A DNA stretch of 64,000 bases from Nonomuraea glycinis (GTDB taxonomy: Bacteria > Actinomycetota > Actinomycetes > Streptosporangiales > Streptosporangiaceae): positions 148,156 to 212,155 of the forward strand of contig NZ_BMNK01000018.1 in assembly GCF_014646515.1 (NCBI RefSeq). Direction: 5' to 3'. Both the position numbers and the translations under genes were made by a program. Positions 52,722 to 61,496 of this stretch are shown one piece after another (the first letter of the stretch is position 1; each line of letters begins with the position of its first letter). The notes under the pieces are model-generated. The model ran no database searches and was not told where the DNA came from. It was given only the letters and a program-made list of their open reading frames with translations.

Positions 52722-53867
52722 ATGATCAAGGACATGCTGCGCAGGCAGCGCATCGAGACGCCTTCGTGGGCGTACGGGAACTCCGGCACCCGCTTCAAGG
52801 TCTTCGCCCAGCAAGGCGTGCCGCGCGACCCGTACGAGAAGCTGGCGGACGCCGCGCAGGTGCAGGTGCACACCGGGGTGGCGCCGACGGTGGCGCTGCA
52901 CATCCCGTGGGACAAGGTCGACGACTACGGCGATCTCGCCCGGCACGCCGCCGAGGTGGGGGTGAGCATCGGGGCGATCAACTCCAACGTCTTCCAGGAC
53001 GACGACTACATGCTGGGCAGCGTCACCCACCCCGACGCCCGGGTGCGGGCCAAGGCGCTGGGCCACCTGCTCGAGTGCGTGGACATCATGGACCAGACCG
53101 GGTCCGACACCCTCAAGCTGTGGTTCTCCGACGGGACGAACTATCCGGGGCAGGATGACATCCGGGCCCGGCAGGACCGGCTCGCGGAGGCGCTGTCGGC
53201 GGTGTACGAGCGGCTGGGGGAGGGGCAGCGCTTCCTGCTGGAGTACAAGCTGTTCGAGCCCGCCTTCTACGCCACCGACGTGCCCGACTGGGGCACCGCC
53301 TACGCGCACTGCGTGAAGCTCGGGCCCAAGGCGCAGGTCGTGGTCGACACCGGGCATCACGCGCCCGGCACCAACATCGAGTTCATCGTGGCGTTCCTGC
53401 TGCGCGAGGGGAAGCTCGGCGGCTTCGACTTCAACTCCCGCTTCTACGCCGACGACGACCTCATGGTGGGCGCGGCCGACCCGTTCCAGCTCTTCCGGAT
53501 CATGTACGAGGTGATCAGGGGCGGCGGGTACACCGAGGAGACCGCCTTCATGCTCGACCAGTGCCACAACATCGAGCCGAAGATCGCCGGTCAGATCCGC
53601 TCGGTGATGAACGTGCAGGAGGCCACCGCCAAGGCGCTGCTCGTCGACCGGGACGCGCTGGCCGGGGCGCAGCGCGAGGGTGATGTACTCGGGGCGAACG
53701 CCGTGTTCATGGACGCCTACAACACCGACGTGCGCCCGCTGCTCGCGGAGCTGCGCGAGGAGATGGGGCTGGCGCCAGACCCGATGGCCGCCTACGCCAA
53801 GTCCGGATATTTCCAGAAAATCGCCGCCGATCGGGTGGGCGGCGCCCAGGCAGGATGGGGAGCCTGA
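52722..53867 (+). CDS. rhaI: L-rhamnose isomerase (RhaI type)
   Basis: 381 residues from ATG 52722. TIM-barrel isomerase of the RhaI group (Pseudomonas stutzeri type), shorter than E. coli RhaA: HIPWDKVDDYGDLARHAAEV, WFSDGTNYPGQDD, VVVDTGHHAPGTNIE and GGFDFNSRFYADDDLMVG hold the metal-binding acids and His. It converts L-rhamnose to L-rhamnulose with a divalent metal in the cytoplasm. Its stop overlaps the aldolase start. Confidence 0.95.
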   Translation: MIKDMLRRQRIETPSWAYGNSGTRFKVFAQQGVPRDPYEKLADAAQVQVHTGVAPTVALHIPWDKVDDYGDLARHAAEVGVSIGAINSNVFQDDDYMLGSVTHPDARVRAKALGHLLECVDIMDQTGSDTLKLWFSDGTNYPGQDDIRARQDRLAEALSAVYERLGEGQRFLLEYKLFEPAFYATDVPDWGTAYAHCVKLGPKAQVVVDTGHHAPGTNIEFIVAFLLREGKLGGFDFNSRFYADDDLMVGAADPFQLFRIMYEVIRGGGYTEETAFMLDQCHNIEPKIAGQIRSVMNVQEATAKALLVDRDALAGAQREGDVLGANAVFMDAYNTDVRPLLAELREEMGLAPDPMAAYAKSGYFQKIAADRVGGAQAGWGA

Positions 53868-55906
53868 TGACCGCCGTCGAAGAACTGCTCGCCAGGGCGC
53901 ACGCCCTCGGCTCCGACCCGCGCAACACCAACTTCGCCGGCGGCAACGCCTCCGCGAAGGCCACCGCGAACGACCCGGTGACCGGCCACGACGTCGAGCT
54001 GATGTGGGTGAAGGGGTCCGGGGGCGACCTCGGCACCCTCACCGCCGCCGGACTGGCCGTGCTGCGGCTGGACCGCGTCAAGGCGCTGGTCGACGTCTAC
54101 CCGGGCGTGGACCGCGAGGACGAGATGGTGACCGCGTTCGACTACTGCCTGCACGGCAAGGGCGGCGCCGCCCCGTCGATCGACACCGCCATGCACGCCC
54201 TGGTCGACGCCCCGCACGTGGACCACCTGCACCCCGACTCCGGCATCGCCATCGCCACCGCCGCCGACGGCCCCGCGCTGACCGAGCGGATCTTCGGCGC
54301 GCGGGTCGTCTGGGTGCCGTGGCGGCGGCCCGGCTTCCAGCTCGGCCTGGACATCGCCGCGATCAAGGCCGCCCACCCGGACGCCATCGGCTGCGTGCTC
54401 GGCGGCCACGGCGTCACCGCCTGGGGCGAGAGCAGCCAGGAGTGCGAGCGCAACTCGCTCGACATCATCCGCACCGCCGAGCGCTACATCGCCGAGCACG
54501 GCCGCCCCGACCCGTTCGGCCCGGTGCTGCACGAGCCGCTGCCGCAGGAGGCCAGGCGCCGCAGGGCCGCCGAGCTCCTCCCGGTGGTGCGCGGGCTGGC
54601 CAGCACCGACGCCCGCCAGGTCGGCCACTACACCGACACCCCCGAGGTGCTCGACTTCCTGTCCCGCGCCGAGCACCCCCGGCTGGCCGCGCTCGGCACG
54701 TCCTGCCCGGACCACTTCCTGCGCACCAAGGTCGCCCCGCTGGTGCTCGACCTGCCGCCGGACGCGCCGCTGGAGGAGGCGCTGGCCCGGCTGCGCGAGC
54801 TGCACGCCCGCTACCGCGAGGACTACGCCGCCTACTACCAGCGGCACGCCACGCCCGACTCGCCGCCGATGCGCGGCGCGGACCCGGCCATCGTGCTGGT
54901 GCCGGGCGTCGGCATGTTCAGCTTCGGCAAGGACAAGCAGACCGCTCGCGTCGCCGGCGAGTTCTACGTCAACGCCATCAACGTGATGCGCGGCGCCGAG
55001 GCGCTGTCCACTTACCAGCCGATCCCGGAGGCGGAGAAGTTCCGCATCGAGTACTGGGACCTGGAGGAGGCCAAGCTGCGCCGCCTGCCCAAGCCCAAGC
55101 CGCTGGCCGGGCGGGTCGCCCTGGTCACCGGCGGCGGCTCCGGCATCGGTGCCGCCACCGCCCGCCGGCTGGCCGCCGAGGGCGCCTGCGTGGTGCTCGC
55201 CGACCGCGACCTGGCCGCCGCCGAGAAGGTCGCCGCCGAGCTCGGCGCCACCGCCCACCGGCCGCAGGACGTCGCCGTCGCCGCCGGCGTGGACGTCACC
55301 TCCGAGGAGCAGGTCCAGGAGGCGGTACGGCAGGCGGTGCTCGCCTTCGGCGGCGTCGACCTGGTCGTGAACAACGCCGGCCTGTCCCTGTCGCGCTCCC
55401 TGCTGGAGACCACGCTCGACGACTGGGACCTGCAGCACGACGTGATGGCGCGCGGCTCGTTCCTCGTCTCCCGGGAGACGGCCCGGGTGCTGATCGACCA
55501 GGGCATCGGCGGCGACATCGTCTACATCTCCTCCAAGAACGCCGTCTTCGCCGGGCCCAACAACGTCGCCTACGGCGCGGCCAAGGCCGACCAGGCGCAC
55601 CAGGTGCGGCTGCTGGCCGCCGAGCTCGGCGGTCACGGCATCCGGGTGAACGGCATCAACCCCGACGGCGTGGTGCGCGGCTCCGGCATCTTCGCCTCCG
55701 GCTGGGGGGCGAACCGGGCGGCGGTGTACGGGGTGGAGGAGGAGAAGCTGGGTGAGTTCTACGCCCAGCGCACGCTGCTCAAGCAGGAGGTGCTGCCGGA
55801 GCACGTGGCCGCCGCCGTGTTCGCGCTCACGGCGGGCGACCTGCGGGTCACCACCGGGCTGCACATCCCGGTCGACGCGGGGGTGGCCGCCGCCTTCCTG
55901 CGCTGA
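53867..55906 (+). CDS. rhaEW: Bifunctional rhamnulose-1-phosphate aldolase / lactaldehyde dehydrogenase
   Basis: 679 residues, ATG 53867 overlapping the isomerase stop. Residues 1-400 are a class II aldolase: GGNASAKA, WVKGSGGDLG, the metal site in HVDHLHPDSG, and LGGHGVTAWG. Residues about 415-679 are an SDR: VTGGGSGIGAATARRLA (about 418), NNAG, and YGAAKA with its Tyr and Lys. The fusion splits L-rhamnulose 1-phosphate to dihydroxyacetone phosphate and L-lactaldehyde, and oxidises the latter. It is the same arrangement as Bacillus subtilis RhaEW (YuxG). Confidence 0.94.
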   Translation: MTAVEELLARAHALGSDPRNTNFAGGNASAKATANDPVTGHDVELMWVKGSGGDLGTLTAAGLAVLRLDRVKALVDVYPGVDREDEMVTAFDYCLHGKGGAAPSIDTAMHALVDAPHVDHLHPDSGIAIATAADGPALTERIFGARVVWVPWRRPGFQLGLDIAAIKAAHPDAIGCVLGGHGVTAWGESSQECERNSLDIIRTAERYIAEHGRPDPFGPVLHEPLPQEARRRRAAELLPVVRGLASTDARQVGHYTDTPEVLDFLSRAEHPRLAALGTSCPDHFLRTKVAPLVLDLPPDAPLEEALARLRELHARYREDYAAYYQRHATPDSPPMRGADPAIVLVPGVGMFSFGKDKQTARVAGEFYVNAINVMRGAEALSTYQPIPEAEKFRIEYWDLEEAKLRRLPKPKPLAGRVALVTGGGSGIGAATARRLAAEGACVVLADRDLAAAEKVAAELGATAHRPQDVAVAAGVDVTSEEQVQEAVRQAVLAFGGVDLVVNNAGLSLSRSLLETTLDDWDLQHDVMARGSFLVSRETARVLIDQGIGGDIVYISSKNAVFAGPNNVAYGAAKADQAHQVRLLAAELGGHGIRVNGINPDGVVRGSGIFASGWGANRAAVYGVEEEKLGEFYAQRTLLKQEVLPEHVAAAVFALTAGDLRVTTGLHIPVDAGVAAAFLR

Positions 55907-55958
55907 CGTTCCTGGACTGACGTCCCGGCGCTGACGTTCCTGCGCTGACGTACCCATC
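55903..55958. repeat. 14-bp tandem repeat x4 after the aldolase gene
   Basis: CTGACGT recurs at 55903, 55917, 55931 and 55945, each 14 bases apart, with the other seven bases variable (TTCCTGGA-like). The first unit contains the aldolase stop codon. It fills half of the 127-base gap before the next gene. Confidence 0.92.
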
Positions 55959-56033
55959 AAGAAGCACGATCAGGCCGTACAGAGTCGTACCCAGCAAGAC
56001 CGCCCGCTCCGGGCGTACAGAAGGGAGAGCGTC

Positions 56034-57449
56034 TTGACGCTCGAACGGATCACCACCAACCGCACCAAGGTCGGGCTCGTCGCGGGCGGGCTCGGCGCGT
56101 ACTGGCCGCAGTTCCCCGACCTGCTGCCGCAGCTCCAGCGCTCCTCCGCCCGCGTGTCGGAGCGGATGCGGGAGCTGGGCTGCGAGGTGGTGGACGCGGG
56201 ATTCGTCTCCGACGCGCAGGAGGGGGCCGCGGCGGCGGAGAAGCTGCGCGCGGCCGGATGCGACCTGATCGTCGGCTTCCTCACCACCTACATGACCGCC
56301 ACCATGCTGCTCCCGGTAGCCCAGCGCACCGGCGCGCCGGTGCTGCTGATCAACCTGCAGCCGACCGAGTCGATGGACCACGACACCTTCGACACCGGTC
56401 AGTGGCTGGCCTACTGCGGCGCCTGCCCGCTGCCGGAGATGGCCAACACCTTCATCCGGGCCGGGATCCCGTTCCGGTCCGTGTCCGGCTACCTGGAGGA
56501 CGAGCGGGCCTGGGCGAAGATCGGCCGCTGGGTGCGGGCCGCCGGCGTGCGCGCGTCGCTGCGGCGCGGCCGGCACGGGCTGATGGGCCACCTCTACCCG
56601 GGCATGCTGGACGTGGCCACCGACCTCACGCTGGTGCCGGTGAACCTCGGCGGGCACGTCGAGGTGCTGGAGTTCGACGACCTGCGGGTACGCGTGGAGC
56701 AGGTCACCGACGCCGAGGTCAAGGACCGGATGGAGCTGGCCCGCCAGGTGTTCGAGCTGGACGGGAGCGTCGTCGCCGAGGACTTCGCGTGGGCGGCGCG
56801 GGTCTCGGCCGGGCTCGACCGGCTGGTGGCCGACTTCGAGCTCGACAGCCTCGCCTACTACCACCGCGGACTCGACGGCGAGATCCACGAACGGCTCGGC
56901 GCCGGCATGATCCTCGGCGCGTCCCTGCTCACCGCGCGCGGCGTGCCCGCCGCCGGCGAGTACGAGCTGCGTACGTCCCTCGCGATGCTGATCATGGACC
57001 GGCTGGGCGCGGGCGGCTCCTTCACCGAGCTGCAGGCGCTGGACTTCCTGCGCGGGCACGTCGAGATGGGCCACGACGGCCCGGCCCACCTGGAGATCAG
57101 CTCCCGCAAGCCGCTGCTGCGCGGCCTCGGCGTCTTCCACGGCAAGCGCGGGTGGGGCGTGTCGGTCGAGTTCGACGTGGCGCACGGGCCGGTGACGGCG
57201 TTCGGACTGCTGCAGAAGCGCGACGGCACGTTCGGCTTCGTCGTCTCGGAGGGCGAGACCGTGGACGGACCGCACCTGAAGATCGGCAACACCACGTCGC
57301 GGGTCGACTTCGGCCGCGACCCGGGCGAGTGGACCGACGCGTGGAGCGCCACCGGCATCTCCCACCACTGGGCCCTCGGCACCGGCCACCGGGCCGAGGA
57401 GCTGCGGGCGCTGGCAGATTTGATGGGGGTGGAGGTCGTACATGTCTGA
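56034..57449 (+). CDS. L-fucose/L-arabinose isomerase-like protein
   Basis: 471 residues from TTG 56034 behind AAGGGAGAGCG. Three-domain isomerase fold: VGLVAGGLGAYWPQFPDLLP at the start, LIVGFLTTYMTATMLLPV, VAEDFAWAARVSAGLDRLV with an acidic residue, and GHVEMGHDGPAHLEIS near the end where the family has its His/Glu metal ligands. Why a rhamnose operon with its own isomerase needs it is unclear; an isomerase for a second deoxy sugar is one idea. It probably ends the rhamnose operon. Confidence 0.85.
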   Translation: MTLERITTNRTKVGLVAGGLGAYWPQFPDLLPQLQRSSARVSERMRELGCEVVDAGFVSDAQEGAAAAEKLRAAGCDLIVGFLTTYMTATMLLPVAQRTGAPVLLINLQPTESMDHDTFDTGQWLAYCGACPLPEMANTFIRAGIPFRSVSGYLEDERAWAKIGRWVRAAGVRASLRRGRHGLMGHLYPGMLDVATDLTLVPVNLGGHVEVLEFDDLRVRVEQVTDAEVKDRMELARQVFELDGSVVAEDFAWAARVSAGLDRLVADFELDSLAYYHRGLDGEIHERLGAGMILGASLLTARGVPAAGEYELRTSLAMLIMDRLGAGGSFTELQALDFLRGHVEMGHDGPAHLEISSRKPLLRGLGVFHGKRGWGVSVEFDVAHGPVTAFGLLQKRDGTFGFVVSEGETVDGPHLKIGNTTSRVDFGRDPGEWTDAWSATGISHHWALGTGHRAEELRALADLMGVEVVHV

Positions 57450-58029
57450 CGTCCTGGACGAAGCCCGAGAGGAAGGTCCCCTCGGGCAACCCCGTTTCAG
57501 TTCCGCTGTTGCCGCGACTGTAGCCTGCGTGCCAGTTTCTGCCGGTCAGCGTCGAACGGGTTCACCGCTGCTTGCCTTCCGACTGGAGCGGGGCTCAACG
57601 GGGTTCCGTCACTCCAGCGACTCGCCGCTGCCAGAGACTGATCCTCGGGCGTGTCGTGCCGCCTGGTACGCCGCAGCCCGGGCCGCCTGCGGGCAGGTCG
57701 GGACTTTTGCGGAACAGCAGTACCCGCAGAACTTTCACAGCGCTACGATCAACGATCGAGATGGAGTGCACGTTGCGCTGTTCCACGCTCAGTACCCACT
57801 GATCGCCTTCGTGGACGACCGGTGTTACTGGTACACCGATGGGTTCCAGGACCCACCCGCCTGGGCAGCCCCCCTCAACGACTTCGGCTTTACCGTCTTG
57901 AGTGCGTCGCTGCTCATGTCACCCCTGGCAGAGGCGGACACTGCTGCTCTGTCCGCCGCGGAGTGGAGGCAGATCAAGCACTGGCAGCCAGGGACCCTTG
58001 GCGCGACGCTCTTCAACTCGTGGGACTGA
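57442..58029 (+). CDS. Unrecognised protein at the rhamnose-locus boundary, possibly chimeric
   Basis: 195 residues. The ATG overlaps the isomerase stop by 8 bases. The first 12 residues (MSDVLDEAREEG) look like the start of an operon gene, but the rest changes character: residues about 70-195 (AWYAAARAACG, FAEQQYPQNFHSATIND, LIAFVDDRCYWYTDGFQDPP, GATLFNSWD) are aromatic and Cys-containing, encoded by lower-GC DNA. The true start may be inside. I do not recognise it. It could be an immunity-like or small regulatory protein of the accessory zone. Confidence 0.5.
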   Translation: MSDVLDEAREEGPLGQPRFSSAVAATVACVPVSAGQRRTGSPLLAFRLERGSTGFRHSSDSPLPETDPRACRAAWYAAARAACGQVGTFAEQQYPQNFHSATINDRDGVHVALFHAQYPLIAFVDDRCYWYTDGFQDPPAWAAPLNDFGFTVLSASLLMSPLAEADTAALSAAEWRQIKHWQPGTLGATLFNSWD

Positions 58030-58136
58030 TGCTTGGCCGTCCTGGACCCGCTCAGCCTTCGCTGGCACGCACTCAAGGTTCGGTGGCACAGGATAGACGC
58101 ACGCTGGCTCGATGAGGCAGGTGGTTGAGGGCACAT

Positions 58137-58412
58137 CCAGGGCCCGTGCTCGCCGACCCCGGCTACCAAGGAGCAGGTCACGGCATTCGCATGCCGTTCA
58201 AGCAGCCCACCGGCGGCTACGACCTCAGCCCCGACAACCGGACCCACAACACCCTCCAACGTGCCCTGCGCAGCCTCGGCGAACGCGGCTTCGCCCTCAT
58301 CACCGCACGCTGGACCGCACTCCAGCAGACCACCCTCAGCCCAAGCCGACTCGGAGATCTCGTACGCGCCGCGCTCGTCCTCGTCCACTTCGAGCACCAC
58401 AGAATCAATTGA
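58137..58412 (+). pseudogene. IS5-type transposase C-terminal remnant
   Basis: The frame reads GPVLADPGYQGAGHG, then LRSLGERGFALI and TLSPSRLGDLVRAALVLVHF. The Asp in LADPGYQG and Glu in GERGF match the second D and the E of the DDE triad; the first Asp and the N-terminal half are missing. Typical DDE_Tnp_4-like tail, about 90 codons left. It marks a past insertion near the boundary of the rhamnose locus. No terminal repeats could be paired with confidence. Confidence 0.75.
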
Positions 58413-58479
58413 AAGTCACTGAGAAAACGTCACTAGAGCGGCCGGCCTTATACCAAACTATCGGTGATTAGCTGACGAC

Positions 58480-58520
58480 CATGCCGTCACGCAGGCAGAA
58501 CAATCCGGCGTGACGGCATG
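58480..58520. repeat. 13-bp perfect inverted repeat
   Basis: CATGCCGTCACGC (58480-58492) and GCGTGACGGCATG (58508-58520), a perfect 13-bp stem with a 15-base loop, between the transposase remnant and the lipoprotein gene. It is either a terminator or the leftover hairpin end of a mobile element. Confidence 0.85.
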
Positions 58521-58571
58521 GCATTCCAGGTAGGCTATGACACCCATACCGCTTGTCGTCATAGGAGAGAC

Positions 58572-59493
58572 TTGAAGCGCCGTCCGATGGCCGCCATCGT
58601 ATGCATCACAGCATTTTTAGGTGCCGCGTCCGCCTGCAGTGCATCGAGCCCATCCGGCCCACCGCAATCTCGCACCGTGCAGCATGAATACGACCTGGTC
58701 CTGCCGCTGGACGCCTACGATTTGACGTCCGAACAACGCTCGACGGTGCAGACCGCCCGCTATCTCTTGATAGAGCGATGCTTAGCCAGGTACGGACTGA
58801 AATTCAAACCACACGACACCAAGCCGATCGCCTATCCGAAGAACGCGTCCTACCTCGGCTGGCTGGGGGCGAAGAAAGTCGCCGAATATGGCTACAGGCG
58901 GCCCTCCTGGACAATGGGAGGAGGCCGTGGCCGCCGTTTCTGGCATCCGCGGGTACGAAATCCCGAGGAAGCAGGACGCCGTTCACGTCGGCACCGTGAA
59001 AACGTACAAAGGCCGTGCCGTTCCTTCGGAAGGATGTGACGGATGGGCGCAGCGCAAGCTCAATGAAAACGCTCCCGGCCCGGACGGAAAGGTGCCCGCC
59101 AAGCCGCACATCTACAAGAACCTCTACGTCCTGATGGACGACGCCGCGATAGCCGCGTACAACCACCCCCAAGTGCGGGCCGCCGGCTCGGCATGGAGCG
59201 AGTGCATGCGCGCATCGGGCTTCGTCTACCCAGATCCACCGTCAGCCGAGAGCGACAAGCGATGGGCCGGGCGAGGCGGGCAGGACAGCGCGGGGCAGCC
59301 GCCCGGTAAGGACGAGATCGCCGTCTCAGTCGCCGATGAGGCGTGCCGGTTGAAGGTCGACTACAGCGGCGCCCGTAAGCGCGCCTATGCGTCTGCCCAG
59401 GAAAAAATCATCGCGGCCAACCGCCCCACCCTCGACCGCCTGTCCGGCCTTCTGAAGGTGCGCTACGCGAACGCCGTCAAGATTCTTCCTTGA
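58572..59493 (+). pseudogene. Lipoprotein gene with a frameshift
   Basis: TTG 58572 (GGAGAGAC ahead) starts a lipoprotein signal, KRRPMAAIVCITAFLGAASAC, with lipobox GAASAC. The frame stays protein-like through LIERCLARYGLKF and VAEYGYRRP (about 58910), then must shift by +1 to continue as GPPGQWEEAVAAVSGI and on to VRYANAVKILP at 59493. The downstream half has ECMRASGFVYPDPP. A one-base insertion near CGGCCCTCCTGG would explain it. Without the shift the product is about 300 residues. Genuine mutation or assembly error cannot be told apart here. Family unknown but common in actinomycetes, as I recall. Confidence 0.72.
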
Positions 59494-59518
59494 AGTGATT
59501 GCGATCCTTCTCGAAATC

Positions 59519-59650
59519 TCACCGGACATTGTGCCCGCCTTGGGGAGTACTTCCCAGGGTGATTCCGATCTCCTCGGCGAAGGCCCGTACGGCGGCCTTC
59601 GAGGTCAGATTGGCGAGCCGAAGGGCGTACTGAGGGGGTATGGAGCAAAT
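59519..59650 (-). pseudogene. Short minus-strand frame, possible gene tail
   Basis: The minus-strand frame ends at 59519 with ALRLANLTSKAAVRAFAEEI and GITLGSTPQGGHNVR stop. It looks like the helical end of a real protein but has no acceptable start codon; a TGA lies about 200 bases upstream in frame. Probably a remnant. The 232-base gap 59494-59725 holds nothing else I can support. Confidence 0.3.
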
Positions 59651-59725
59651 CTTCTGCAGTCGCGGCCGGACTTCTGGGCGGACTGCGCCGTCTTGCTGTA
59701 CGCGATGGTCAGAGAGGGATCGGGT

Positions 59726-61081
59726 TCAGGCTGGGCATGCTCCGGCGGTTAGGGTTCGTAGTTCCTGTGCCGAGGAGTTGTGCCGCGCGCCGGCGGGCAG
59801 AGCGGTCAGCAGGTCGGACGCTGAACCTCGCACGGAAACGGACCGCTGCTCCCTGGGAAGCATGCCGACGACTTCTCTCGCGTGTTCGACGCCGACCAGC
59901 ACGTCCCCAGCAGCGACCAGGCATCGGGCTCGGTGCAACTCGATGAGGCTGCTGCGCCGGACCGTGTGCGCGGTGCTGTGTTTCCGGTATGCGTCTTGAG
60001 CGGCCTCTGCGGCGCGATAGTCCCCGGCTGTGGAGTAGACCGCACTTTGATACAGGTAGACCCGGGCAGGCCGCCATCCTCCGACCAGCGCCGGCCCGTC
60101 CTTGCTTGCCGCCCTTTCGTAGTCGGCCACCATCGCGGTCACCTCGGCGCGTGCCTCAATGGTGCGTTTCTGCTGGGCGAGGAGTATGGCGTGGGTGCTG
60201 CGGGCTTGGAGAGCTCCTGGACAGGGCTGGTCGCCTGCTGCTCGCATCGCCCGGCGGACACGCCGGAGAAGGTACTCCTCGTCGCGTCGCTCGTAGAGCG
60301 CCTGGGTGGCGTCCAGGGCATAGGCCAGTGATGCGAGAGGAGAGTCTCCGCAGTCTTCGGCGGTCATCTGCGCGGCGCGCCACCAGCGGTGGGATTCTTG
60401 AGACTCTTTGGGATCGCCGACGAGGCCCAGTGCGCTGGCCACGACCATGGACATCTGCGCGTTGACCCTGGTCAGCTCGCGCCGGTCGGCTTCCTGCGCG
60501 TGATCGATGGCCTGTCGCAGGGCGACCAGGTCATTGGCGACACCTGCGAGGGTGTCCCGGGGCGGCCCGGAGAGGGCGTGTGCCCAGCCCCATGCGATCT
60601 CTTCCCAGTCCTCCACGCTCTCGGCAGGGGGAGCGACGGTGCTCCGGACGTTCGCCAGCGCGTCTGTGGGAAGCGTTCCCGTCAACCCGAGTACGCTCAA
60701 AGTTTGGATCAGGCGGCGACGCAGCATGTCCATGTCGATCGTGTCCGCGAAAGTAGGGGGATCTACTCCCAGAGTACGCGCGACATCCACGAGAGGACGG
60801 AGAACGTCGCAGGACTTCGCATACGAGTCGTGCGCGAACAGGTCCGCCTCATCGGTTCCGAAGGCTCGGGCGTACAGGAGTCGGTAGGGGTCGTCGGGTT
60901 GGTTGTGTCCGGCCTCGTATGCCTTGATGCGGCGGACGATGCTTTCCCGGGAGGGGAGTCGGGCTCGTACGTCGTCTTTGGCGGCCTCGACCAGGTGCCG
61001 GGCCATGTCCTTCTGGCTCCAGAACCGGTTGCGGCGCTCGGCGCGTAGCCGAATGGCCCATGCGGGGCGTTCAGTGGTCAT
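59726..61081 (-). CDS. HTH regulator with TPR-like sensory domain
   Basis: 451 residues from ATG 61081 (GAGG upstream; a GTG three codons earlier is possible). Residues about 10-75 are an XRE-like helix-turn-helix (FWSQKDMARHLVEAA, ESIVRRIKAYEAGHNQP). Residues 150-450 are repeated helix pairs (RELTRVNAQMSMVVASALG, ARVYLYQSAVYSTAGDYRAA) of TPR type. Common actinomycete regulator whose TPR part may bind a peptide. It is divergent from two small genes at 61260-61831; a perfect 20-bp palindrome in the gap is the likely operator. Confidence 0.88.
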   Translation of the reverse strand: MTTERPAWAIRLRAERRNRFWSQKDMARHLVEAAKDDVRARLPSRESIVRRIKAYEAGHNQPDDPYRLLYARAFGTDEADLFAHDSYAKSCDVLRPLVDVARTLGVDPPTFADTIDMDMLRRRLIQTLSVLGLTGTLPTDALANVRSTVAPPAESVEDWEEIAWGWAHALSGPPRDTLAGVANDLVALRQAIDHAQEADRRELTRVNAQMSMVVASALGLVGDPKESQESHRWWRAAQMTAEDCGDSPLASLAYALDATQALYERRDEEYLLRRVRRAMRAAGDQPCPGALQARSTHAILLAQQKRTIEARAEVTAMVADYERAASKDGPALVGGWRPARVYLYQSAVYSTAGDYRAAEAAQDAYRKHSTAHTVRRSSLIELHRARCLVAAGDVLVGVEHAREVVGMLPREQRSVSVRGSASDLLTALPAGARHNSSAQELRTLTAGACPA

Positions 61082-61136
61082 CGTGTGCACCTCGCTGTCA
61101 GACCTGGGGGGATGTTCTGACTGCCCTTAGCGTCCC

Positions 61137-61156
61137 TCGATCACATCTGTGATCGA
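61137..61156. promoter_or_regulatory. Perfect 20-bp palindrome, likely operator
   Basis: TCGATCACATCTGTGATCGA: arms TCGATCACA and TGTGATCGA around a 2-base centre. It lies 55 bases upstream of the HTH regulator start and about 104 before ATG 61260, between the divergent genes. The regulator next door is the natural binder. Confidence 0.75.
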
Positions 61157-61259
61157 ACAGTAACACGCTGTTGTAATCGGAGGTGACGCGACCGAAGCGG
61201 GGTCCGTAGGCGCTGGAACCGCCGTACGGACCCCTTGATCAGGATGGTGGTCCTGACCC

Positions 61260-61496
61260 ATGACCCACGATAGGGCTGTAGCCGCCGCTCGTCCGGTGTT
61301 CGCCGGGTGGCGGATCATGCGCAGCGACGCCGGACGCTTCTGGGCAACGCGCGAGCGGGCGTTCCCCCGGGCCGTCGAGGATGCGGGCGCGTACCGTACG
61401 GTCGACGCCGACGACCTGGTGAAGTTGTGCCAGGCCATCGCGGCGCAGGAGAGCATCGCCGAGCAGACGCGCCCGGCCGCATGGATGGCCCAGTGA
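61260..61496 (+). CDS. Small protein of unknown function, HTH-linked
   Basis: 78 residues: VFAGWRIMRSDAGRFWATRERAF, shown as VFAGWRIMRSDAG and RFWATRERAF, then DADDLVKLCQAIAAQES. The Trp/Arg-rich beginning, resembling GW-I--s-gGRwWATR, is a pattern I recall from small actinomycete genes placed beside HTH regulators; this is not verified. No membrane segment. It overlaps the next gene by 4 bases (GTGA), forming a two-gene unit opposite the HTH regulator. Confidence 0.68.
   Translation: MTHDRAVAAARPVFAGWRIMRSDAGRFWATRERAFPRAVEDAGAYRTVDADDLVKLCQAIAAQESIAEQTRPAAWMAQ

Noticed and set aside
59495..59752. 85-codon plus frame after the lipoprotein gene
   Set aside because: No ribosome site and no protein-like pattern; the minus strand in the same stretch looks more like a gene tail.
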